Source: Tetraselmis striata (Eukaryota; Chlorophyta; Chlorodendrophyceae; Chlorodendrales; Chlorodendraceae). From it: a stretch of DNA of 64,000 nucleotides. The DNA lies in assembly GCA_006384855.1 (NCBI GenBank), contig VCJN01002063.1, positions 124,001 to 188,000 of the forward strand. The letters are read 5' to 3'. The translations under genes were made by a program, and so were the position numbers. Shown in pieces: positions 25,112 to 36,720 of this stretch. Numbering within the stretch: the first letter of the stretch is position 1; each line of letters opens with the position of its first letter. A model generated the notes under the pieces. It saw nothing but the letters and a program-made list of their open reading frames with translations. It was not told the origin of the DNA and searched no databases.

Positions 25112-26132
25112 TCATTCGGCCGTGTCGACCAGAGGGGGCTCAGCCTTTGCCTTGCTCTTGCCAGACTCCGTGGTGGCGTTCTTTGCAAAGGTGGCTCGTG
25201 GCGCCACCGCCTCGCGCACCGGGCGCGTAGTCTTGAAGTTTTCGCGGCTGCCGCCGCCACCTTCCCAGTCGCGGTCGTTGCGCCGGAGGGCGCCGCCGAA
25301 GCGCTGGCGGGCGGTGGTTTTCGCGGCGCTCGCGATGTTGGCGTCGTAGACGCGGTCCTTGTAGAGCTCCAGTAGCTCGGAGAACTCGGGCGACCCCATG
25401 TTCTCGGTACCATGGTAGGAAGTAACGCTCTCGTACGACGTCGAGCGCGAAAGTGTCGCCGTGGTGCATCTGTGTATCCCAATGCTTGCGGAGGTACGCC
25501 ATACGGAACCGATGGCCGTCGTCGATGGCTTCTATGCTGTTGTGGACGATGGCCTCGGGCCGCTACCCGAAGGCCGGGGTAATTCCCTCGGTGACGCATA
25601 CTGCCGCCAGCAGCTTACGCAGCTCGATGGTCAAGCCAGCGATGAAAGCCCCGTAGCACGCGGCGTGGTATTATTCATCCGCTGCCGGCTGGAGGCGAGG
25701 GTTACCAAGCAGATACTCGAGCACACGGTCGAGGGCGATGGGGAAGAGCCCGGGGCGTCGCAGACTGTCGGGAGGCCTCCCGTTCTCGAAACCTGGCAGA
25801 GCCGTAGCGAGGGCGAGTTTCCAATTTAGGTGGTGTGCTTCGCTCGAAGGGGCGAAGGGTACAGAGACGTTATGGTCCATACCACCGGCGCGGGACTCGT
25901 TCCCGCCCGAAATGTCGTCCTCTTCACCGGCGGCTGCCAGCGGCATAGGAGTCTCTTGTGTGGTGAAGAACCTGGAGAGCTGCTCATGGATGATTTGCTT
26001 CAATCTTATATCTTCCGCCGTGCAACGCGCCGCCTCGATGGTGTCGTGGTCAATACCTGTCGTTCCGACCCCCTCGACAGCCGCCGCATTGCCGACGTCG
26101 ACCATCTTGGGGGCGGTAGGTGAGCCGCGGCA
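25112..26132 (-). pseudogene. Gag-like ORF of the tyrosine-recombinase element
   Basis: A frame starting MVDVGNAAAVEG (about 26104) runs through HEQLSRFFTTQETP to a stop at 25671. Coding resemblance continues in other frames (MAYLRKHWDTQMHHGD; GSPEFSELLELYKDRVYD) to a Lys-rich end at 25112. Low-complexity and Ala/Lys-rich segments suit a nucleic-acid-binding capsid protein. Identification rests on position upstream of the recombinase; no gag domain is diagnostic. Confidence 0.35.
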
Positions 26133-26609
26133 TGTCATCGTAAAGAGGACGTCGGAGAGAGAGCCGCATGGAGAAGAAAGAAAGGAAGAGCCTCGGCTTG
26201 AACTGGTCATGTGGTAGCAGCGCGAGCGCAGGGTGGAAGATTTAGTGCCGTTTCCGAAGGCCTGAGCACTATGTGCGGTACGAAACCGCGAGTTAGTGTG
26301 CGGGCAAGAGGCCAGCACAAAACTAAGAGAGTGGTCCAGTCTAGCGGACGATGATGGTTTTATAAGATTTGAGGGCGGGTACGGGGTGACCGCCGTTCTC
26401 ACCGTAGTGGGCGGCGGCACGCTAAGTGCCGTACATCGACTCTCGGTACTAAAGCACTAGTGATGAGTGCCAAAGCACCAATGTTTCTACATCCGTGCTA
26501 TTTACAGCACCAGTACTTGTGTCGGCACCCGCATACCCTATTAAGGTCAGGGGAAAAAGGAAACTCCAAGAACACGGCTCTAAACATGATAAGGATATGA
26601 TACATGCAC

Positions 26610-26850
26610 TACATGTAGCCTCAACATTCAAGAAATCCATCCAGAAATCCAGCTACGGGCCAGAAAGGCGGGAACCGCCATGGCGGCAGCCACCGGCCAA
26701 ACATCGCCACCCGCCAACCGCCGCCCCACGCACTAGGGACAATCCCGGGCCACTCCAATATCGGCACTAGGCCGAATGTGGGGTGGAGGCGCCGACAGGA
26801 AATTATAAAGAAGCTTCGAACATGTCCCGCGGCAAGGAGCGGAAGTTGTG

Positions 26851-26881
<31 letters not shown>

Positions 26882-27150
26882 ACCCATAACGGGGCGCCAT
26901 AAACCTCCCGGTCCACCTCGTAATTAGCTTGTAATACCCTTTAATTACCCTGTAATTTTCATAGTGTAATGACACTCGTCTGTAGTCATTCCGTGACATA
27001 CTCGTAATAAACTCCATGAGGCGCATATCGCGCGTCATCGCGACGCTACAGGTATATCCGCAGTGGTCTATTTTTTGCATCTTGGTCTAGAAGCCCGACA
27101 ATCTCGCTGCTCTGGCCTAATCTCCGATAGCGCGCGCGCAATGGCGCGCG
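26610..27150. repeat. Dispersed repeats flanking the short conserved exon
   Basis: 26625-26830 matches 42940-43145 (AACATTCAAGAAATCCAT; GGCCACTCCAATA). 26985-27135 matches 40640-40790 in inverse orientation. A poly-G run lies at about 26850-26879. Confidence 0.65.
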
Positions 27151-27222
27151 GCAGTGCCATTGAGCAGTCGCGCTGCAGTGGGCGGCGAGGCGCGCGGCGG
27201 TGGGGCGAGCGGATTGAATTAT

Positions 27223-27657
27223 TTATATCCGGTTTCGGCTGCCGGGACCGCCACAGCGGCGGGCCTGCTGATCGCGGGTGGCGGCAGCGGCTACTGCCAT
27301 CGCGGTCTGGCGGCCGGCCGCCCGCGATCCGAACGGCCCACCGCCCACCCTGGCCCCAGCACCGCCCCGGCCCCGGGCCGGCACTCCAGCCGCCGGCTTG
27401 GCGGGCTGCTTGGCCTTCTTGACCGGGGGCTCCGGGCTACTGCCCTCGTCGACGTCGCCGGGGAAGGCTTGCGTGGCGGCCATGTCCTTGTCCGCGTTGG
27501 TGTTGTGCTTGATGATGCCGCCCGCCTTCAGCATGCTCACAAAACCGTGGAGCTCTGGCGACGCAACGGTGCCCGCCAGCGGCAGCGCCACAACCTTGTT
27601 GCGATGAACACTCGATACGATCGGTTTACCGCCAAACGTAGGGACTGGGCGGGGGTC
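27223..27657 (-). CDS. Short conserved exon of unknown function, copy 1
   Basis: The frame reads from PRPVPTFGGKPIVSSVHRNK through LAGTVASPELHGFV and MLKAGGIIKHNTNAD to a basic stretch PVKKAKQPAKPAAG (nuclear-signal-like). It has no ATG: the sequence just upstream (CTGTGTCAG) suits a 3' splice site, so this is probably an internal exon. The copy at 40087-40538 is close in protein and DNA. The small globular part matches no family I know. Repeated presence with matching flanks suggests a transposon gene or captured gene fragment. Confidence 0.4.
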   Translation of the reverse strand, partial: DPRPVPTFGGKPIVSSVHRNKVVALPLAGTVASPELHGFVSMLKAGGIIKHNTNADKDMAATQAFPGDVDEGSSPEPPVKKAKQPAKPAAGVPARGRGGAGARVGGGPFGSRAAGRQTAMAVAAAATRDQQARRCGGPGSRNRI

Positions 27658-27663
27658 TGACAC

Positions 27664-28381
27664 AGCAACTGCAGAAGTCAGAATGCGTGCTGATTGCTTA
27701 TCGCGGCGGTGGTTGTGTAATCGAACAAGTGCGGAAACAAACGCGACTCACCTACGGCTTCTGAAACAAAAGTTCAAAATAAATGTTAGGTGCGTCAAAA
27801 GTTTCATGGTTGCGGTGTTAAGCAATGTTGGCCTCAAAACCCAATGTTTCAGAGGACCAGACACACGCCACAAAATAATCTAAGTGCCGACGTCTTGCCC
27901 CCGGGCTGGCATGGATGGGTCAACGTGATGATCACGGATACAACTTGGTACAGATGATGATCACGGATATAACTTGATACTGTATTACCAAGCAAGTAAC
28001 GCAGTGGGGCGGCCGCGCTGTGGTGTTAGTATGGCTAACTAAGTCTGTAATAGAAATGGTCTATCATCCTTTGAAACCATAACATTGCCATTGCTATTTT
28101 TATGTATGATCAAAGCTAGCATGCAGCAAAACATGGATGATAATAAAGCAATGCAAGAGTAAAGTCTACTAGACAAGCTCCGAAACCATCATGTTTGTCA
28201 TGCAGCCGAAAGGCCGCATGAAGTGAGGACATGAATAATATGCAGATGATTGCTCCGAAACCAATTGCGGTGACACATTGTTACACATGTATTCATGGCC
28301 GGCTCTCAATTGGAAAATAGGCGCGGCCGCCCAAGTTGGTGCCTACGCGCGCACATGAGGCCGCTTGCGGCAGGAAGCGGC
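27664..28381. other. AT-rich spacer
   Basis: I see no gene. Composition is clearly more AT-rich than the host genes, and the motif CGAAACCA recurs several times (near 28070, 28180 and 28257). Confidence 0.4.
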
Positions 28382-29006
28382 TTAGTCACCCAGCGCATCA
28401 TCATCAACATCGCTGGAAGCATCATCATCGACATCATCATCACACTCCGAATCCGCCGGCTCGGAGGAGTGGCCACCCTCCTCCTCCTCCTCCTCCTCCT
28501 CCTCCTCCTCCTCCTCGGTTTCCTCCTCATCATCATCATATTCATCCTCCTCGCTACCGGTATTGTCTTCACCGGTGCCCTCCTCCCCCCCCCTCCTCCT
28601 CCTCCTCCTCCTCATCATCCTCGCCAACGGGATTGGCGACGTCCTCATTGGCCTTGGCTTGCTCGTTCTCCTCAGTGGCGTGGCCATCATCTTGGCCCGC
28701 AGCAATACTCTTGCCCACATGTGCCAGTGAACATAGTTCTTGCGCCAGAGGCTCTTCAGCCTCTTCCTCCTCCTCCTCGCCATCCTCAGCATCACCGCTA
28801 GCTTTCCTCGGAAAAGTTCCGAGTTTGCGATCCTCCAGCGCGTCGGCTTCATCTTTGCTCAGAGCCAACCACTCTTTGATCTTCGTCACGGCGCCTTCGT
28901 GCTGGGTGTCGTCTTTCTCCACCAAGATGACGGAGTCGGGGGTTTGAATGCGGGCCTTGCGGCGAATAGCCAGGTCTTGCATTCTGACGATGGAAGCAGG
29001 CTGCAA
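28382..29006 (-). CDS. Unknown protein exon with long acidic tail
   Basis: The minus strand encodes PASIVRMQDLAIRRKARI, then VTKIKEWLALSKDEADALED, then a very acidic Glu/Asp tail made by (CTC)n triplet repeats on the plus strand (about 28475-28615). The reading frame shifts near a poly-C/CTC stretch at about 28585, which may be an intron, an indel or an assembly slip. An upstream piece (SALDQPIVSPDSTDLEAW, about 29080-29150) may be a preceding exon. No family is recognised. Confidence 0.35.
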
Positions 29007-29529
29007 AAAATCACATGCAGAAAGTCACCATACGGCCACACTATTTTGATGACGGAAAATAAAAATTTTGGTTGTTCACTTCCAGGCCTCCAGGTCTGTG
29101 CTATCAGGAGACACGATGGGCTGGTCCAGGGCAGAGTACATGACATAAGCATATTGACAAAAAAGTAACAATAAAGCATGTCGCACTGTTTTTAAAATTA
29201 CAATATTGCTTCCATGCTGTGACTGACCGCATAGTCCACACGAAACACAATGGGAAATCATGCCTCAGAAACACCACACCAGAATATGCTCCCGAAAAAA
29301 GTTTCATAATTGATCACCATATAAGGGCGTTTTGACTAGACAATTCGCCGACATGTAAATTTATCCAGAATTACGCTTATTTCTCCAGTATTTGAACCCT
29401 AAATCGGTTCAATAGTTCCATAATTCAGTAAATTCAAAATCAGGTAAAATAGACATCTTCTTTCATTCACACAAACAAACGAGCTCAGGTAATCCAAAGC
29501 TTTAGGTTGGTTTCCTTGGGAAGTATATC

Positions 29530-29852
29530 GATCCACGACACGGACGCTTGCTTCCATCCACAGCATGGAAGCATGTGTCCATCCACAGCATGGACGCGTG
29601 CTTCCATCCACAGCATGGACGCATGCTTCCATCCCCAGCATGGACGCATGTGTCCATCCCCAGCATGGACGCATGTGTCCATCCACAGCATGGCCACATA
29701 TGTCCAGCTAATGCATGGAAGAATGCTTCTATACACAAGATTGATAAATGTATCCATGCTCAGCATGGACACATGTATCCATGCTCAGCATGGACACATG
29801 CTTCCATCCACAGCATGGACACTTGCTCCAATCCACAGGATGGACGCAGTCA
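29530..29852. repeat. 25-bp minisatellite with palindromic core
   Basis: About 13 tandem copies of a 25-bp unit of the form TCCATCCACAGCATGGACGCA. GTCCAT and ATGGAC are inverted within the unit, so each repeat can form a small hairpin. Related but separately arranged units occur at 32090-32112 and 32222-32335. ORFs through it on both strands are repeat artefacts. Confidence 0.92.
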
Positions 29853-30262
29853 AACATACTACTGTTTAAGCAACATCGTCTACGACCACTTAATTACGAG
29901 GAGTAATGAAAGTCCATTTATAATATGAAACCCGGCAACCCACAATAATCAAGGGCTCATGAAAAATATATTTAGAAAGGCACGATGGACGAGGCCTCTC
30001 TCACCTGTCGCGTTTCAGTTTCAGGTGGTTCCGTAATCCCGCTCTCACAAGGGTTGGTCTGCTGTTGCCCGGGGAAAGCTATCCTTGGCGAGCTCCAGAT
30101 CGCCGATATCCACGAAGTCATACGGCTGGGCGGCCGAGTGGCCGCCGCCTGCAGGCGCGCAGCATCGCCATCGGCACATATCAGTCAGTCCAGATAAACG
30201 CGGAGACACAGAGACCCCGAGGTTGAGTGAGCAGGCTAGCGGCGCAGGACTCGTCACTCAGG

Positions 30263-30710
30263 AAGGTGGGCGGGGATGGGCGAAGTGCGAAGTGGTGGGT
30301 CCATGGGCGTTACCTGGCGGTTGACCGGTAGGGGCGTGGGGCAGATGGGGTGACCTCATCCCGCGCTTGACGGTCGCGAACGATACCGCATCCAACCACA
30401 TGTTAGTTTCAGGCAAAGGAAATGGCAAGGCTCGGTCTCGTGAAAGCGGCGGACCTATCTTTGCGGGCTCGACTATCCGTAACAGAGGTGGGCGGGGATG
30501 GGCGAAGTGCGAAGTTGTGGGTCCATGGGCGTTACCTGGCGGTTGACCGGTAGGGGCGTGGGGCAGATGGGGTCACCTGATCCCGCGCTTGACCTGCTCG
30601 GTCGCGAACGATACCGCATCCAACAACATGTTAGTTTCATGCACAGGAAATGGTAAAGGCTCGGCATCGTGAAAGCGGCGGACCTGTCTGAGCGGGCTCG
30701 CAAGGAAGTG
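30263..30710. repeat. Tandem duplication of about 215-225 bp
   Basis: Unit 1 (30263-30473) and unit 2 (30484-30710) both run from GGTGGGCGGGGATGGGCGAA to GCGGGCTCG with few differences. A (CGC)n stretch follows at about 30788-30811. No gene is supported in 29853-31174. Confidence 0.85.
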
Positions 30711-31174
30711 GATGGTGGTGTCGAGGTTGCGGAGAAGTGAGTTATGAGCTCTCGTCGGCAGCCCTTGGTCAGCAGTTGGGTCCCGATGGCGGCGCCGCCG
30801 CCGCCGCCGCCACAGGGGTACAGCACAAAGTACTGGCAGCGCGCATATATGACGATAAATATTATACCGAATAATACCGTTCGATGTATTACGGAATGTA
30901 CTGTATATCATCAATTTCTGTAGTTTTACAGTAGTACTGGTTCGTGAAATAAATCCATACTGCACGATGTACTGCGATGATCGGTATGTGAAACGCGTTG
31001 ACCGGGTGCTCGCAACCACAGATATGGAGGGCAACCTTTGACCAACGAGTCAACATGCAATCCGAAATACTACGCAAGGTTTGACTGAGGGCGATCGTGG
31101 GGCGGTCCACCATCAAAGTTCTTCTCATTTCACACTCTCTCGCCAACGCTCATCCCCAACCCCTATCCTATCCG

Positions 31175-34100
31175 ATGGCGCTTACTTCATCTTCCAAGCC
31201 GATTCACGGCACTTGTGTCGTGCCAAATAAACCTCGCAATTCCGGTAAGCTCGGCCAAGCCGAGTATCGCTTTATTAAGCACGATGGCGCCATTGGTGGA
31301 AGAAAGACCACCGGTTTGAGCTTTCGTCGCGATACCCAAGAGGGCATCCTCTCGTGCGCGTTTGTTGTTGACTCGCGCGGCCGCAAGGCCGTTCACCCGT
31401 GTTGCAAAGGCAGCAAGTGCCTCTTTCGACTCATTGGCTCGCCCGTTGACCCATCGGCACCTACTGCGGTAGAAGCCCGTTGCCGCGACGAATTCCTGTT
31501 TGACGTTCGCGAGACCCGAAAGGAGGTGCATGCGGAGGGACAAAATCGCTCACGCGATATCCTCGCTTCCCGACTCAAGCTCGCGTTCCAACCGGAGGAG
31601 TCTTCGCCATCCTTCGCTGAATGTTATTCCTACATTGAGACCCGCGACGACTCGGAGTCGAAGCAGCAATGGTGGTGGAAGAGGCCCAACGGAACCTTCA
31701 TCCGGGTGAGTGCCTTTCCAGTACTTTAGCCTTCGATTAGTTCAGTCGAGTGTGCTCCAACTGTGTATCGACGCAAGTGTCCTTTCTAACAATCGACTAG
31801 CCAGGACTCCAAATACCGATCATGAGTAATTATAAAGTTTTGTCTTGGTATGTCTAATGCTGCACTAAATTCCTTTGCTGCTTTCAAGCATTCCTAATAC
31901 TGCCTAGCTCGAATATATTTGTGTCCATCCTGTGGCGCGGGCATGTGTCCATGCTAGCAACCGACGATTGTTAACATTTCGAGCTTAAGTAATAATACCG
32001 TTTTCCTTTGATCGCACATGTACTGTTGCATTGAATTCATTGCTTGATTTCAAGCAAGGCCATTATTCTATAGATGGAATATGTTTGCGTTCATCCTGTG
32101 GATGGACGCATGGCGCTGGGAGAAATAAATGAGTACATCAATGAGTATATTCGAGTTGAGGTAAAGAGCTACTATCTCATCGAACACCTTACATGGATTT
32201 GGTTTTCGTTTTCCCTCTAGAGTCGCCATGCGTCCATCTTGTGGATGGACGCATGGTGCGTCCATCCACTAGATGGACGCAAGGTGCGTCCATCCTATGG
32301 ATGGACGCAAGGGGTGTCCATCCCGTGGAGGGACCCGTGGTGACTCGAGGGGATTGTGTCGGACACCACACCACACGACCTACGCAATAATCTCAAAATG
32401 TTTTCTTTAATGTGTCCTATTTTCCAGACCTGCCGCGAGGCGTGGAAGTTCATCCACCACGTTTCCGAGCGTAGGCTCTCAGAGATTCAATGCGATGTTC
32501 TGGATGATGCGCTTCCATTCAAGCGGGCCAAGGCTCCCAAGGTTTCTCCCCCACGCAGCCATGCAAGAGCATGGCTTCACCTCTACTTGTCCGACGCTAG
32601 CGGCAGGCTTGAGCATATTTCTAACCCCTATGGCGGACAACCGCAAAGCCATCTACCATGTTGGATGAGGAAGTCTCGCGTCTACAAGTTGTATGTGGCC
32701 GACTGCAAGGATCAGAACAGTGAGTGATGGGTTCTATCATTCCCTCCCTACCTCTCCCGGCCAATGGGCCTGCAACTCGTAGTACTCGGTCTTTTGGCAA
32801 CGTACTCACAAGATTCCCAAATTGATTTAGGGAAGTCCGCATCTGTTTCCTCCTTCCGCCGAGCGTGGTTGCAGTACTTTCCGCATGTGAAGGTACCAAA
32901 GACCAAGCGCTTCACCAAATGCAGCGTGTGTGCCACTTCCGCCAAGATTTTGCGGTACGGCCACAAACCCACCGTGAGTCGTAATGGATACCAAGTGTGT
33001 TGCTTGAGCAAACGCCCGGTCGTTCTAGCGAGAAATTACTGCGATTTTGAATGCGGTACTAACTAACCTATCAATGGCATTGTTGCCGCATGCCAAACGT
33101 TATTCTAGGTACAACAAGGACCCTGTCGATAGAGCTGTCGCTCAGCGCGTGCAAGAGCAACATCTGGAGAGGGTACTGCCCGAGAGGCATTTCTTGGAAG
33201 TGGCCTTGCAATACTCCCGCAAAAACAAGGACCTCTTTGTTTGCGAGATCGATGGCATGGATGAAGACAAGACCCGTCTTCCTCATCTCATGCCATGGGA
33301 CAAGGAGGTGGAGAAGAAGAACTTCCTGCAATGTCACTTGACATGCGTCAAGTACAACGGAAGCCAGCCGGACGACGTGTACTACTTTTTCGACCGCTTC
33401 CCTCACGACATTAGCAACACCATCGCCGTCATGTTCAAGACTATCAAGAAGGAGATCGAGAGGCGTGGCCAGGAATTGGACACTATGTGGTTCCAGCTCG
33501 ACAACACTTGCCGGGAGAACAAGGAGAAGTGCGTCATGTGCTTTTGCCAATGGCTCGTGCACATGGGTTTTTGCAAGCAAGGAAGTCCGTCTCTCTTTCC
33601 TTCCAGTAGGGTAAGCCCCCCCCCCCCCCCCCCCGCACCATCCACGAACTTACATTATATATGTTGACGGGTCCACCAGTCGCCAAGTTGGGGCTTACTG
33701 ACTTATTACTATATTGTACGGCACACCTTCCAGGCACACCCACGAGCGCGTGGACCAAGTCTTCTCGAAATTCTCCGTGCGGCTTGACGACCACGCCGCA
33801 TTCACCAAGGCTCAGCTTTTGCACGAGCTTCGTCAGGCCTTCACACCGACATGCAACTTCATGGAGCTCGAGGGAGTCATCGACATCAAGACTTGGCTTG
33901 GCAATTGTCTTCCACGACAAGGCCAAGTGCTGAACATGGTGACTTCTAACCAGTTCGTCATCAGGCAATCGGAGGCTGTGGTCGGTGGTGTACGCAGCGC
34001 CCTGTATTGCAGTCGTTGGTCCGATACCGCAGAGCTTGGGCCAGAGTTCATCCTTCGCGGAGTCCCCGACGGCACCCCTGCGTACCTTGCTTCTCACCCT

Positions 34101-35357
34101 CTCTACCACTCCAAGGCTGACCCGGGCAAGGCTTTTGCTGAGATGGAGAAAGAGATTTGGAAGGCTGCGGATAGGTTGCACTTCTCCGCGGACGAGAGGC
34201 AAGAATGGGAGGAGGAATTCGCTTCGCTCCGGGAACTGGAGACGAGGGATCGAACTCCCTTCCTGGCGTTTTGGCCCGAGTCTACCACGGAGCTGGAAAC
34301 GTGGCTAGGCGCCTTGCTACCTGGCAGAGATCTTGACGCCGATGATCCCATGTCTGCACGTATGCGTTCCCTGCCTAGGCTTGACCAACCATGCCAAGGC
34401 ATGGCGCGCAGGTACGCCGACCTTCAGGAGGAGCTTCGGGTCTTGACGTACAACCCCATCACCATCAACACCTCCACTCAACGCCGGAAGCGCCGGCGGG
34501 GGGCGCAAGCGGCTACAACATCGGTTGAGCACTCGAACGAGGCCGATAGCGAGGCCGACCGTCAGGAGTGGGGTCAGGCCGTCGCGATCCCGTTGGAGAA
34601 TGAGGACACTACCCGTCGCGAGTTTGACGCCCGTCCCAGCAATTTGGTCGTCATGGACAACACCGCCGACAACCCCGACGCGTACCGCGAGGAGGGTCTT
34701 CTCGGCGATTGGGAGAACAAGTACATTGTGGCCTACGTAAGGTACCGATATGACGTCCAGGATTTGGATGGCTTGCCCGAGGACCACACCGAAGTTGACG
34801 AGTTGGACGTCACCATGTGCGAGCCTTGGTTGTCGACGCCGCAGGGGAAGCCCGACATCCCGCTCACCTTTGCCATCGCCGCGGCCCGACAGAGTCGCGG
34901 CCCAGAACCGGACTCATCTTGGGAGGCTGCAGAGAAGATGAAATGGTTATTGCCTATCACCACTATGTCTCTATCGCTCTTCAGCTTGCGTTTCCCGAAC
35001 GTTCGCCCGACCTCCCGCCAGTGCCAGCACGACTTCCGTGGCACCAAGCTAACTGCCGTGACAAGCATGAAGGGCGTCTCGGAGATCAAGGACTCCAGAC
35101 ACAAGAACCTTGTTGTGCGCCGGCCCTTGGCAAAGCTTCGCTACACCATGCAATTGCAGGAAGAGGCGAATAGGGAGTGCGGTGCTTCGTTGCCCCTCGA
35201 CGGCATTAGGCACATGGAGATCACTTACGAGCTTGCAAGACTCCGTGCCGCGCTCAACGTCCACAAACTCGATGTCGACAACAAACGCAGGTGGTTCAAC
35301 GGCCACCGCTTCAATGCAGACGAGAAGAAGTGCGTTTTGGACATGTTGACAATATAA
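31175..35357 (+). CDS. Transposase-like protein, RNase H-like fold (DUF7869-type), five exons
   Basis: Exons 31175-31705, 32428-32719, 32831-32954, 33109-33610 and 33734-35357 join through GT-AG introns; stop TAA, directly followed by TGA. After a Cys pair (TKCSVCATSAK) come EIDGMDEDKTRLPHLMPW, MWFQLDNTCRENKEK and, across intron 4, FLPVGHTHERVDQVFSKF. This series (first Asp, LDNxxxENK, GHTHExxDQ) is what I recall of the DUF7869 group spread by transposons in algae, fungi and animals; it resembles a DDE catalytic core. The end of exon 4 needs a shift: four extra bases (GGAA, 33581-33584) put the FLPVG part out of frame, so the copy may be dead or carry a sequence error. Introns hold palindromic minisatellite units (32222-32335) and poly-C (33617-33634). 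Confidence 0.55.
32222..32335. repeat. Palindromic tandem units in transposase intron 1
   Basis: About four units of about 27 bp, each of the form GCGTCCATCC-n-GGATGGACGC, with a single further unit at 32090-32112. The core is shared with the 29.5-kb minisatellite. Confidence 0.85.
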
Positions 35358-36059
35358 TGATAGACAGTGGTGTTGTACGTACGTATATGTAGGGGCCGTT
35401 GTGGGGGGCGGGGGGGGGGGGGTGTGCGAGTGTTGGCTACTCGTGCCCGTTAGACAATGCGATTTGAGAACTGTAACAATTAGACACTTAAAGTATTTGC
35501 CCTCGCAGGCTTGCCCCACGATCATACGACGTCAAACGCAATGAATTGATGGGGTGGCGCGCGTCCTGACTTAGGTTTTTCCTCGCATCCGCTCTGCGCA
35601 TGTCCTATTTTGCACGTTTTGCGCGGGCAAACAGTGAAATTGAGTGCAACCAAGGGGATTTTGTGCAATTGTGCCTCCAAAACATGCGTTTTGAGAATTT
35701 CGTGCAAAATGGCTCAAAAAAAAGGCAACTTTCACAAGTGAATAACATAACACTTTAAATGAACGTTTGTTCCGAGTGCGGTGTCACCTCGCAGACCTCC
35801 TCCTTCCCCTTATTGAACATCGCGTTAGAATGGGGTACTTGCCGGCTTGGTAGTAGCTCCCGAGCTCACTCTGCTCCCAGGCCTCTGCACGGTCGAGGGC
35901 TTTCGCGCGTCGGCCCTCGCTCGGCAATGGTCCATTCTTTCTACCTTGGGCGTCCTTGCCCTCATAATGAAAATAGTACTACCGAGCGAGGTTGTTCCTC
36001 ACGTCACCCCGTTTCTTAGATAGCACAAGGTGCACCGTCAGCACAACCCACAAGGATGG
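35358..36059. other. Spacer downstream of the transposase
   Basis: No gene supported. It includes a poly-G tract at about 35405-35421 and repeated TTTTGCACGTTTTG / TTTTGTGCAATTGTG-like words at 35600-35710 that may be subterminal repeats of a transposon. I could not find a matching inverted end. Confidence 0.35.
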
Positions 36060-36720
36060 TCACAATGGGATTGGGAGGAAGGGGGAGGGAGTGTACTCTC
36101 GGAACACGGCAATGAGGGTCTCGTTGGCGTAGCAGTGTATTTCGGCTGGGTAGCCGGCACGGTAGTTGAAGGAAGCGTAGCTTAACCGCTCGGTGTACGG
36201 GAGCGCGGCGATGGGAAACCTCCAGTCTTCTTCAGAGGGTAAGGGATCCCCGTGTGAGTGTCGCACGGCCAGAATTCGTCAAAGACAACCGACAACACCG
36301 CCTTGTCGTGGGATGCATGAGCAACAACAAAACGCGGCACGGGGCAGTCAACGCTTGTGAAATTCAAAATCCTCTACGCCGTCATGTCAGCCACCCGCCG
36401 ATTCACTGTACCTCTCAGGGTGGACTCCAACCCCCCGCTCGTGGGAGCATGGCATGGACCGTCGACGGAGACGTTCTTAACGCCAGTGCCCATGTCCGAT
36501 CCCGCAAGGGGGGGGAGGGGGGGCGGGGGCTCGGGTGTTGGGCTCAAGATATGGGCACGCGTCGCGTCGGGTACGCACGAGGCAAGATATAGCGTGACGA
36601 CACCCTCATCGGACACCTGAAAACCTGCATCAATCAGGTTACTCTTCCCGGCTTGGTCGCACCGCTTCCGCTCAGTGAAGCTGTCCAATATGTCCGCGAA
36701 GGCCTAGCCGAAAGCGTCGC
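36060..36720 (-). pseudogene. Unknown ORF broken by two in-frame TAG codons and one frameshift
   Basis: On the minus strand one frame reads FTQSNLPQGRDAFG, TAG (36704-36706), AFADILDSFTERKRCDQAG, SDEGVVTLYLASCV, ... VADMTA, TAG (36374-36376), RILNFTSVDCPVPRFVVAH, SVVFDEFWPCDTHTG. A one-base slip at GGGG (about 36248) then moves it to PLPSEEDWRFPIAALPYTE and AEIHCYANETLIAVF. The text is protein-like throughout, but I do not recognise the family. It sits between transposon genes and is probably transposon-encoded. Confidence 0.35.

Larger units (their letters stand above)
22998..26586 (-). mobile_element. Tyrosine-recombinase retroelement with split direct repeats (PAT/Ngaro-like), decayed
   Basis: A roughly 280-bp direct repeat (A) lies at 26308-26586 and 23131-23417. 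A shorter block (B), starting CATTTCAAAGGGAG, lies at 23417-23456 and 22997-23036. Read on the minus strand the order is A1, coding region, B1, A2, B2, the split-direct-repeat arrangement of PAT/Ngaro/kangaroo elements of the DIRS order. Inside, on the minus strand, are a gag-like frame and a tyrosine recombinase. No reverse transcriptase is visible, so the copy is internally deleted or belongs to a non-autonomous class. Confidence 0.6.

Noticed and set aside
29530..29852. CRISPR-like array
   Set aside because: The repeats are directly tandem with no unique spacers, and the genome is eukaryotic; this is a minisatellite.
29399..29928. ORFs on both strands rich in HPQHGRM or CCGWTHA repeats
   Set aside because: They are translations of the 25-bp minisatellite, with no gene context.
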